Part shown: piece by piece, positions 1 to 4,955 of the stretch
Layout: the number at the start of each line of letters is the position of its first letter
How positions within the stretch are numbered: the stretch's first letter is position 1
Assembly: GCA_051984675.1 (NCBI GenBank)
Contig: JBPYFK010000037.1
Coordinates: forward strand, 1-7,178
Direction of reading: 5' to 3'
Source: JBPYFK01 sp051984675
GTDB taxonomy: Bacteria > Actinomycetota > Actinomycetes > Mycobacteriales > Pseudonocardiaceae
Length of the DNA: 7,178 bases
Notes under the pieces: generated by a model
Seen by the model: the letters and a program-made list of their open reading frames with translations, nothing else
Told to the model about the DNA's origin: nothing
Database searches by the model: none
Position numbers and translations under genes: made by a program

Positions 1-34
1 AAAAACCACACCTGGGGCCGCAAGAAGAACTCTC

Positions 35-526
35 CTACTTCACCTCGATCTTGCGCGGTTTCGACTCCTTGGCTTTGCCCACCTGGACGGACAGCACGCC
101 GTCCTCCAGCTTGGCGTCGACCTTGTCGGGGTTCACCCCGCTGGGCAGCGCCGCTGCGAACGAGAACGTTCCCGCGCGGCGGGTCTTCCGCCGCATGAGT
201 CCGGCGCGGTCCTTCTCCTTGATCTCCCCGGTGATCCACAGCTCCTGGTCGCGCACTTCCACCGTGACGTCGTCCCGTTTGACACCGGGCAGGTCGACCT
301 CGAAAACGTAAGCGTCTTCGGTCTCTTCGACATCGACCATCGGCTGCCATCCGGCGGTCCGCGGCATGCCGCGCCCGGAGATCATGCCCCACCCCGGGTC
401 GAAAACCTGCCCCATGCGCTCCCACAGGTTTTCCAACTCGCGGAAGGGTTCCTGCCAGAAGTCCGGAGCCATCAGGCTTCTCACGGGCATTTGCTCACCA
501 CTCCGCACAGGCACTGATTCACCCAT
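35..526 (-). CDS. Hsp20 / alpha-crystallin family small heat-shock protein
   Basis: An ATP-independent cytoplasmic holdase that binds unfolding proteins and keeps them refoldable by ATP-driven chaperones. The 163-residue product has a short N-terminal arm rich in Trp, Phe and Met (about residues 15-60), where small Hsps usually contact clients. An alpha-crystallin domain follows (about 60-150), opening with GWQPMVDVEET and containing DLPGV and the conserved DGVLSVQVGK strand. The C-terminal tail ends in KIEVK, an I-x-V version of the I-x-I motif that docks neighbouring dimers during oligomer assembly. The length is normal. I chose the ATG at 526 because a purine-rich AAGGGGGAG lies just upstream; a GTG at 529 and an ATG at 490 (MPVRSLMAP) are alternatives. 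It is last in the minus-strand series, 187 bases after the DUF1931 gene, so it may have its own promoter. I saw no CIRCE or HAIR operator upstream. Confidence 0.94.
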   Translation of the reverse strand: MGESVPVRSGEQMPVRSLMAPDFWQEPFRELENLWERMGQVFDPGWGMISGRGMPRTAGWQPMVDVEETEDAYVFEVDLPGVKRDDVTVEVRDQELWITGEIKEKDRAGLMRRKTRRAGTFSFAAALPSGVNPDKVDAKLEDGVLSVQVGKAKESKPRKIEVK

Positions 527-713
527 CACTCCCCCTTGTCCCGTCTCCGTGACAGCTTGCTAGTACCCGGCCTCGTGACAGCACCAAACCTGCCGAGGGC
601 GACTTGCTGTGGAGTTGGCCCGACACCACCATTCGACACGGCCATCCCCATCGTCGGCGCCCCCAAACCCCACCGAACCCAGCGAAGATCACCTGAGCAA
701 GCAGTATTGCGAC

Positions 714-1163
714 CTAGAGCAGAAGATGGAACAGCTCGAACGCCCGCTCCCACTCCTCGGTCGCCGGGTTCTTCAACTCCGGGTCGACGATCTTGAAAGA
801 GCGGGCGAGCGCGACGCTGACCCCGCCTGCGACCAGCGGCAATCGCTCCAGCACCTGCTCGCCCAGCTCGACCTCCAACACCGGCTGGGCGGTGATGTGC
901 TCGAGGAGGGTCTTGACTTCGATCTCCTCCTCCATCTTCTGGAAGGCGTAAATGCACTCCTGCAGACCTTTGGTGACCGGGAGGTCGGTCAAGCTCATCA
1001 CGTCGCGACCGTTGGCCTTGGCCGCAGTGCGGCCGATGAGGCACAGGTCGTACAGCTTGTCGTTGACGAAGTCGTTGTAGCGCTTGAGGTCGTTCTTGTC
1101 GACGTTCAGCCCGGCCGCCGAGCGGAAGAACCGCTGGAACTTGCTCACGCCCATGACCGCCAT
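714..1163 (-). CDS. DUF1931 single-chain histone-fold protein
   Basis: The 149-residue product matches the DUF1931 family. Family members of known structure, from Aquifex and Thermus, fold as two fused histone folds, resembling an archaeal histone dimer in one chain. The biological role is not established; DNA binding is often suggested. Visible signatures are the N-terminal GVSKFQRFFRSAAGL, then NDLKRYNDFVNDKLYDL and GRTAAKANGRDVMSLTDLPVTKG (first helical unit and loop), and a second helical unit about residues 100-149 containing VLERLPLVAGG. I placed the start at the ATG at 1163 because AGAGGTG lies about 7 bases upstream; the ATG at 1169 would sit almost on that ribosome site. The frame stays open further upstream, but that part overlaps ADH1. 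The gene follows ADH1 by 35 bases, which argues for co-transcription. Its place between an alcohol dehydrogenase and Hsp20 suggests a stress role, which is inference. Confidence 0.9.
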   Translation of the reverse strand: MAVMGVSKFQRFFRSAAGLNVDKNDLKRYNDFVNDKLYDLCLIGRTAAKANGRDVMSLTDLPVTKGLQECIYAFQKMEEEIEVKTLLEHITAQPVLEVELGEQVLERLPLVAGGVSVALARSFKIVDPELKNPATEEWERAFELFHLLL

Positions 1164-1198
1164 GCCCATCACCTCTCTTCTGGAACGCACGAACAACA

Positions 1199-2212
1199 TC
1201 ACCGGCTCACGTCGAGTCGGGGGACGAGCACGGGCCATTCGGGCGCGCGTCCCTCGGACAGGGCCGCGAGGGCCTCGGTGACTCCTTCGAGGCGGTACCG
1301 CGCCACCTCCGTGCGGACCTTGCCCTCAGACACCAGGGTCATCAGCTCCTCCAGGTCCCGGTGGCCGCCGATTAGCCTGCCCACGATGTCGGTCTCGATG
1401 ATCTCATCGACCGGCAGCGCCACCCTGCTGCCGCGGCCGGTCAGGACATAGGTGCCGGCCCGGCGCAGCATCGCCAGCGCGGCGGCGGCGCTGCCTTCGT
1501 CGCCGAGGAAGTCGATGACCGCGTTGACACCCCGGCCCGACGTTCGGTCGAGCACGGCCTCGATGCGCTGGCGACCGGCCTGGCCGTTCTCCGGCGCCCC
1601 CGGACCGCCCGAACCCCAGTCCGAGAAGTCGATGACCTCGACCTCGGTCGGAGCGCGCGCCAGCACGCACTGGAGTCCGAGCCGGCCCACCGCGTCCCCG
1701 CCGAGCACCACCAGGCTCGCACCTGGGTGGAACAGCCGCAGCGCCTGGCGCACGGCGTGGTAGGCGGCGAGCCCGGCGACGTCCGCTGGGTCCGTGGCCG
1801 ACGAGAGCTTGACCACCGACCACGCGGTGGTCAGCACCAGTTCGGCCATCCCGCCGTCGCGCTCGATGCCGGGTGCGCGGGCGTTGTCGCACTGCACGTC
1901 GTTTCCCGACCGGCATGGGCGGCACAGCCCGCAGCTGAGCTGCGGGTGCAGCAGGACGACGTCACCGGGTTCGAGGTTGGTCACCCCGGACCCGCTGTCG
2001 AGGACCCGGCCCGCGGTTTCGTGGCCGAGCGTGTATGGCAATGGCGCATCGGCCCGGCCAACCCACCTGCCGGCGACGAGGTCGGCGTTGATGCGGCACA
2101 CCCCGGCTCCGCCCACCTCGACGAGGACGTCCAGCGGGTGTGCCACGGCACGGGCCGGTACGTCCTCGACCTCCGACTGCACACCGCTACGCCGCAGGCC
2201 AACCGCCTTCAT
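1199..2212 (-). CDS. zinc-type alcohol dehydrogenase, divergent (ADH1)
   Basis: A 337-residue medium-chain dehydrogenase/reductase. The family oxidises alcohols, or reduces aldehydes and ketones, with NAD(P). The GroES-like half has C39 (GVCR) and the TLGHE motif with H64-E65 for catalytic zinc, and C94, C97, C100 and C108 for structural zinc. The nucleotide-binding half starts near residue 167. Three features are unusual. The usual C-x-T/S-D after the first Cys reads CRIN, losing the proton-relay hydroxyl. The stretch before GLAAYHAV lacks five residues (MLADG in ADH2), including the Asp that supplies the further catalytic-zinc ligand in this subfamily. The glycine-rich loop reads LGGDAVG, with Asp in place of the middle Gly. 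D195 after the second strand is kept, which would favour NAD over NADP. The ATG at 2212 is chosen for GGGAGG 7 bases upstream and the MKAV start shared with ADH2. By eye about 60% identical to ADH2. It may be losing or changing its activity. Confidence 0.93.
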   Translation of the reverse strand: MKAVGLRRSGVQSEVEDVPARAVAHPLDVLVEVGGAGVCRINADLVAGRWVGRADAPLPYTLGHETAGRVLDSGSGVTNLEPGDVVLLHPQLSCGLCRPCRSGNDVQCDNARAPGIERDGGMAELVLTTAWSVVKLSSATDPADVAGLAAYHAVRQALRLFHPGASLVVLGGDAVGRLGLQCVLARAPTEVEVIDFSDWGSGGPGAPENGQAGRQRIEAVLDRTSGRGVNAVIDFLGDEGSAAAALAMLRRAGTYVLTGRGSRVALPVDEIIETDIVGRLIGGHRDLEELMTLVSEGKVRTEVARYRLEGVTEALAALSEGRAPEWPVLVPRLDVSR

Positions 2213-2274
2213 CCTGCTACCTCCCGGCAAGGTCGGCAAAGCCCGCCTACCGCTCCGGCGGTGCCGCGAGCCAT
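2209..2274 (-). CDS. possible 21-codon leader ORF overlapping ADH1 start
   Basis: A short frame opens with an ATG preceded by AGGAGGGAGG and encodes 21 residues, rich in Gly and Ala and ending in GLCRPCREVAG. Its TGA shares bases with the ADH1 start codon (ATGA), the usual arrangement for translational coupling. It has a C-x-x-C pair at residues 13 and 16. The ribosome site is very close to the ATG, about 4 bases from AGGAGG. A perfect inverted repeat lies 15 bases upstream. Seven residues, GLCRPCR, also occur in the structural-zinc lobe of ADH1. I do not recognise a known leader peptide, and a frame this short could exist by chance. Confidence 0.4.
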   Translation of the reverse strand: MARGTAGAVGGLCRPCREVAG

Positions 2275-2288
2275 CCTCCCTCCTACCG

Positions 2289-2313
2289 TTCCCGAGCGGC
2301 TTCGGCTCGGGAA
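2289..2313 (-). promoter_or_regulatory. perfect 9-bp inverted repeat upstream of ADH1
   Basis: TTCCCGAGC and GCTCGGGAA flank a 7-base loop and would form a stable RNA hairpin on the ADH1 transcript, 77 bases before its ATG and just ahead of the leader ORF's ribosome site. No T-run follows, so it is not a classical intrinsic terminator. It could be an attenuator, a processing site, an operator, or an actinomycete terminator without a U-tract closing the upstream transcript. Confidence 0.45.
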
Positions 2314-2381
2314 GGTGAATTCCCTGGCCGCTTCCCAGCCCGCCGGGACGACGTGGCCGGTCAGGAGCGCTGGAGCATGAG
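2314..2381. other. spacer without recognisable content
   Basis: This stretch lies between the inverted repeat and the antiporter-like remnant on the ADH1 upstream side. I see no gene, repeat or clear promoter in it. A promoter for ADH1 could lie here, but I cannot point to convincing -10 and -35 boxes. Confidence 0.5.
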
Positions 2382-2473
2382 CTACTCCAGGTCGATCTCG
2401 TGCAGGATCTCGTCGTCCCGGCGTTCGTCGCGCATCCGGACCAGTGCTGCGCGCTCAGCGGTCACGTCGGGGT
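2382..2473 (-). pseudogene. C-terminal remnant resembling a CPA1 Na+/H+ antiporter
   Basis: About 30 codons ending at a TAG (2384-2382) read LNPDVTAERAALVRMRDE, then DDEILHEIDLE. This resembles the cytoplasmic tail of CPA1-family sodium/proton antiporters, which typically ends with an AERxALxxLRD stretch and an acidic DLE segment. No membrane segments of such a transporter are present upstream; the frame simply continues into non-matching sequence. I read it as a leftover gene end. The match is short, so another acidic helical tail is possible. Confidence 0.4.
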
Positions 2474-2622
2474 TCAGCCGATAGCCCCGAAACCCGGGAC
2501 AAACGCCGCCATCAGTCCGGTCGGGACCAGGGCCAGCGGCTCGGAAACGCCGAACCGCCGGGCCAGGGCGGTGATGCTCACGCCCCGATCGCCAGCGCCA
2601 TTAGCTCGGGCAGCTCGCGCAT
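2474..2622 (-). pseudogene. two overlapping short frames, HTH-like remnant
   Basis: An ATG at 2622 with GGAGG 5 bases upstream opens a 14-codon frame (MRELPELMALAIGA) whose TGA overlaps a GTG at 2581. That GTG opens a 35-codon frame starting VSITALARRFGVSEPLAL and ending at 2474. The ALARRFGVSEPLA stretch looks like a helix-turn-helix, as found in many regulators and at the end of ImmA/IrrE-type peptidases. The two pieces may be one small gene broken by a single-base shift. I do not recognise the family. It lies 38 bases after the pyrophosphatase stop. Confidence 0.25.
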
Positions 2623-2627
2623 GATGA

Positions 2628-2640
2628 CCTCCACAGGAGG
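2628..2640 (-). promoter_or_regulatory. ribosome site inside a short hairpin
   Basis: On the minus transcript CCTCC, a TGT loop and GGAGG form a 5-bp hairpin. GGAGG is also the ribosome site for the short frame at 2622. The hairpin lies about 20 bases after the pyrophosphatase stop codon, so it could hide that ribosome site or mark the transcript end. There is no T-run, and the stem is short enough to be chance. Confidence 0.25.
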
Positions 2641-2660
2641 GTCCGAGGCGCGAGGACCGC

Positions 2661-3140
2661 TCAGCGTTCGAACCTGGCGTAGGCCTCCCGCACGATCTGC
2701 TCGGCAAAGGCGCGGTCCTGCCAGCCGCGCACCTCGGTGCACTTGCCCGGCTCGATCGCCTTGTACACCGCGAAGAAGTGCCCGATCTCGGCCACCAAGT
2801 GCCAAGGCAGGTCTGGCATGTCGGCGATGTGCGCCTGGCGCGGGTCTCCGGCGGGCACGCACAGCAGCTTCGCGTCCGGCCCGTTCTGGTCGCGCATCCA
2901 GAAAACCCCCACCACGCGCCCCGCGACCTGGCAGCCCGGGAAGGTGCTCTCGGTGACGAGCACGAGCGCGTCCAGCGGTTCGCCGTCCTCGGCACAGGTG
3001 TGGGGGACGAAACCGTAGTCCGCCGGGTACTGCGTGGCGGTGAACAACGTGCGGTCCAACCGGATCCGGCCGCGCTCGTGATCCATTTCGTACTTGTTCC
3101 GGGACCCCTTCGGCGTCTCCACCACGACGTCGAGATCCAT
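2661..3140 (-). CDS. ppa: family I inorganic pyrophosphatase
   Basis: This soluble cytoplasmic enzyme hydrolyses pyrophosphate to two phosphates with Mg2+, pulling biosynthetic reactions forward. The product is 159 residues, the short bacterial length. Conserved features are E8 and the PKGSRNKYE segment (residues 10-18), YPADYGF (38-44), the metal site around D52 and D57, the D84...D89-x-K91 segment, LCVPAGDPR, and Y126-K127 in AVYKAIEPGK. One key position is changed. The signature DGDPLD reads DGEPLD, so residue 54, equivalent to E. coli Asp67 (proposed to activate the attacking water), is Glu. The ATG at 3140 is chosen because GGAGG lies about 7 bases upstream and the MDLDVVVE start matches family N-termini; the frame is open upstream to a TTG at 3191. 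A decayed second copy lies at 4553-4732. No close co-transcribed neighbour: 448 bases separate it from ADH1. Confidence 0.95.
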   Translation of the reverse strand: MDLDVVVETPKGSRNKYEMDHERGRIRLDRTLFTATQYPADYGFVPHTCAEDGEPLDALVLVTESTFPGCQVAGRVVGVFWMRDQNGPDAKLLCVPAGDPRQAHIADMPDLPWHLVAEIGHFFAVYKAIEPGKCTEVRGWQDRAFAEQIVREAYARFER

Positions 3141-3180
3141 ACCGCACCTCCGGACGTGGCCGTCGCACTCGCGGAACCCT

Positions 3181-3363
3181 CTGCCTGCCAAGGGAAGGAC
3201 AGCCGTGGCAGGCCCGCTGCACGACCGTCAGGTCGAGGCCGTAGCGGTCGGCGATCTCGGGCCAGTTGCACGGGCCCTGGCTGGCTGCGTCAAGGTCTTG
3301 ACCACGTACCTGGCTGACCAGTTTCCGCTGCGTATGCGCAGCATCTTCCAGCGCCTGTCGCAT
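3181..3363 (-). pseudogene. orphan coding-like stretch, possibly HTH-containing
   Basis: From an ATG at 3363 about 61 codons look coding: third positions are mostly G or C, and the peptide has a helical N-terminus (MRQALEDAAHTQRKLV) followed by WPEIADRYGLDLTVVQRA, which resembles a helix-turn-helix. There is no stop before the frame runs into the pyrophosphatase in a different phase, so as it stands it has no sensible end. The ATG also lacks a well-spaced ribosome site. I do not recognise the family. It may be the front of a small gene whose end was lost, or chance openness in GC-rich DNA. Confidence 0.25.
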
Positions 3364-3474
3364 CCTGCTGTTCGTTCGCACCCGTCACCCTGGCAAGACT
3401 TCCGCCATCCCGCACGGGCCTCGCAGGACGAATCACATCGAGATTCTGCACACTGAAGGCCGAGCATTCGCAGC
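3364..3474. other. spacer downstream of ADH2
   Basis: There is no gene here. On the minus transcript a weak GAGC/GCTC stem with a 7-base loop follows within a few bases of the ADH2 stop codon, without a T-run. It is too weak to call a terminator. Confidence 0.5.
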
Positions 3475-4497
3475 TCATTCCACGTTCGGGGAAAACACCA
3501 CCCAGTCGGCCACGCGACCAGCGCTCAGGTCCGCGAGGGCCTCGCCAATGCCGTCCAGCCGGTACACCGAGCTCGAGGTGCGAACCTTGCCCGCGGCGAC
3601 GAGACTCATCAGCTCGTCGAGGTCCTGGTGGCTGCCGACCAACCTTCCCACGAGATGTGCCTGCAGGATTTCGTTGGCCGGCAACTCGATTCCGGCACCG
3701 TAGCCGGTCACGAAGTAGGAACCCGCCCTGCGCAGCATTGCCAGTGCGGCCGCTCCGCTCTCCCCCGTCCCCAAGAAGTCGAGGACGACGTGCGCCCCCT
3801 GGCCCGCGGTCAGGTCGAGCACCGCGTCGATCCGCTGCCGTTGCACCTCGGCGGTTTCCGACTCATCGGAACCGTCGCGCGTCCCCCAGTCGGAGAAGTC
3901 AACGACCACGGTGTCGAAAGGCACGAGTGCTGTCACGCACTGGAAACCGATCCGCGCCAGCGCATCTCCGCCGAGCACGATCACGCACCCGCCAGGTGGC
4001 AGGAACGGTAATGCGCTCTTCACCGCGTGGTACGCCGTGAGCCCGCCATCCGCCAGCATGGCGACGTTCGTCGGATCCAACGTGTGCGGGATCTTGACCA
4101 CCGACGAGGCGTTGGTCAGCATCAGTTCGGCCATGCCGCCGTCCGAATCGATACCGGGTGCATGAGAGCGCTCGCAGTTCCGGTCGGTTCCCGACCTGCA
4201 CGCGCGGCACAGTCCGCAGCTGAGCAGCGGCTGCAGGATGACCGCGTCTCCAGGAGTCACGTTGGTTACGCCGGAGCCGATGTCGTACACCCAGCCCGCG
4301 TTCTCATGCCCCAGCGTGTACGGTAGCCGGGCACCGACCATGCCCACCCACCGATCCTCGACAAGGTCGAGGTCCGTGCGGCACAACCCGGCGCCACCGA
4401 CTTCGACCAGGACTTCCAATGGGGATGCCACGGCCGGGGCCGGAACCTCCTCAGCAACCGGAGGCTGGCCGTATTCATGCAGGCGAACGGCCTTCAT
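3475..4497 (-). CDS. zinc-type alcohol dehydrogenase (ADH2)
   Basis: A 340-residue medium-chain dehydrogenase/reductase, expected to oxidise alcohols or reduce carbonyls with NAD. Unlike ADH1 its zinc chemistry looks complete: C39-R-T-D with the proton-relay Thr, H64-E65 in TLGHE, and D150 in LADGGLTAYHAV as further catalytic-zinc ligand. C94, C97, C100 and C108 form the structural zinc lobe. The nucleotide-binding loop is odd: relatives usually read GAGGLG, but here it is LGGDALA (residues 175-181), with Asp at the middle Gly and Ala at the last. D200 after the second strand suggests NAD rather than NADP. The stretch after VVVDFSDWG is Asp/Glu/Ser-rich and unlike the usual helix. The ATG at 4497 is chosen for GAGGTGG about 7 bases upstream and for the MKAV start; the frame is open to 4533. 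It lies about 55 bases after the remains of a pyrophosphatase gene, with which it probably once shared a transcript. Confidence 0.94.
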   Translation of the reverse strand: MKAVRLHEYGQPPVAEEVPAPAVASPLEVLVEVGGAGLCRTDLDLVEDRWVGMVGARLPYTLGHENAGWVYDIGSGVTNVTPGDAVILQPLLSCGLCRACRSGTDRNCERSHAPGIDSDGGMAELMLTNASSVVKIPHTLDPTNVAMLADGGLTAYHAVKSALPFLPPGGCVIVLGGDALARIGFQCVTALVPFDTVVVDFSDWGTRDGSDESETAEVQRQRIDAVLDLTAGQGAHVVLDFLGTGESGAAALAMLRRAGSYFVTGYGAGIELPANEILQAHLVGRLVGSHQDLDELMSLVAAGKVRTSSSVYRLDGIGEALADLSAGRVADWVVFSPNVE

Positions 4498-4552
4498 CTT
4501 GTACCACCTCGTCCGCTTCGACGCGAGGTTCAAATATGATCCACAGTGGATT

Positions 4553-4732
4553 GCGGTTCAGGTGTTGAATCGCGCGAATGCCGTCGTGGACGGCCTGCTC
4601 GGCGGACTCCTGGTTCTGTCATCCTCGCACCTCAGTGCTCTTGCGGCGGTTCGATCTCCTTGTAGACCGCTAAGGAGCGACGTACATGTTGCGGGAGCCC
4701 GTCGGGCACTCCACGACCAGGTCGAATTCCAT
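4553..4732 (-). pseudogene. ppa: inorganic pyrophosphatase pseudogene, middle deleted
   Basis: A good ribosome site (GGAGG) and ATG at 4732 open a frame reading MEFDLVVECPTGSRNMY, the pyrophosphatase N-terminus (compare MDLDVVVETPKGSRNKY in the living copy). The frame then jumps to LAVYKEIEP, which equals residues 124-131 of the living copy, so about 106 codons with all the metal-binding aspartates are gone. A one-base shift follows. In the new frame the C-terminus continues as KSTEVRG, a TGA where the living copy has TGG (Trp140), then Q, and AEQAVHDGIRAIQHLNR. The original stop codon is not evident. It cannot make an active enzyme. Its order, directly upstream of ADH2 on the same strand, mirrors the pyrophosphatase-ADH1 pair. 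Confidence 0.88.
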
Positions 4733-4955
4733 GGCTCACCTCCGATTCGGCAGGCACGGAGCACCTCCCCAGCAAACGCCGGTCAGCAGTGGGGCACAAG
4801 TTGTGAAGACGCACTCAGGAGTCGGGGGCTTTGAGACAACAGACCTTCGACGGTCGCGCCAGGATCGGATGTTGGGGGAGAATCGCCCGGGTGGGAGGTA
4901 TTCCGGTCGCGAATGTGCCGTCTTCGCTGTGGAAAACGAGTGAAGAGGTACTTCC
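4733..4955. other. divergent intergenic region
   Basis: This separates the leftward pyrophosphatase remnant from the rightward phosphoglucomutase remnant and should hold both old promoters. It contains an 11-base palindrome, CACAAGTTGTG, at 4795-4805. I cannot identify convincing -10 or -35 boxes. A GAAGAGG ribosome site for the plus-strand gene lies near 4942-4948. Confidence 0.45.
4795..4805. repeat. 11-base palindrome, possible operator
   Basis: CACAA and TTGTG face each other around one G, roughly midway between the two divergent gene starts. The position suits an operator, but arms of 5 bases are expected several times by chance in a window this long. Confidence 0.2.

Noticed and set aside
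1..34. Possible terminator after hsp20, with a T-run at the window edge on the minus transcript
   Set aside because: Only a 3-bp stem can be formed before the T-run, and the rest lies outside the window.
527..713. CIRCE, HAIR or DosR-type operator upstream of hsp20
   Set aside because: I looked for these inverted repeats and found no match of acceptable quality.
609..1451. 280-codon open frame on the plus strand
   Set aside because: It lies antisense to the DUF1931 gene and ADH1, has no recognisable domains and no fitting ribosome site. It is a shadow of GC-rich coding DNA.
1727..2380. 217-codon plus-strand open frame
   Set aside because: It is antisense to ADH1 and its upstream region; its peptide is low in hydrophobic residues and matches nothing I know.
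2474..3381. Two long minus-strand frames of 265 and 267 codons across the pyrophosphatase
   Set aside because: They overlap a clear pyrophosphatase in other phases and are Arg/Gly/Pro-rich shadow translations. Only their ends, outside the pyrophosphatase, were kept as possible remnants.
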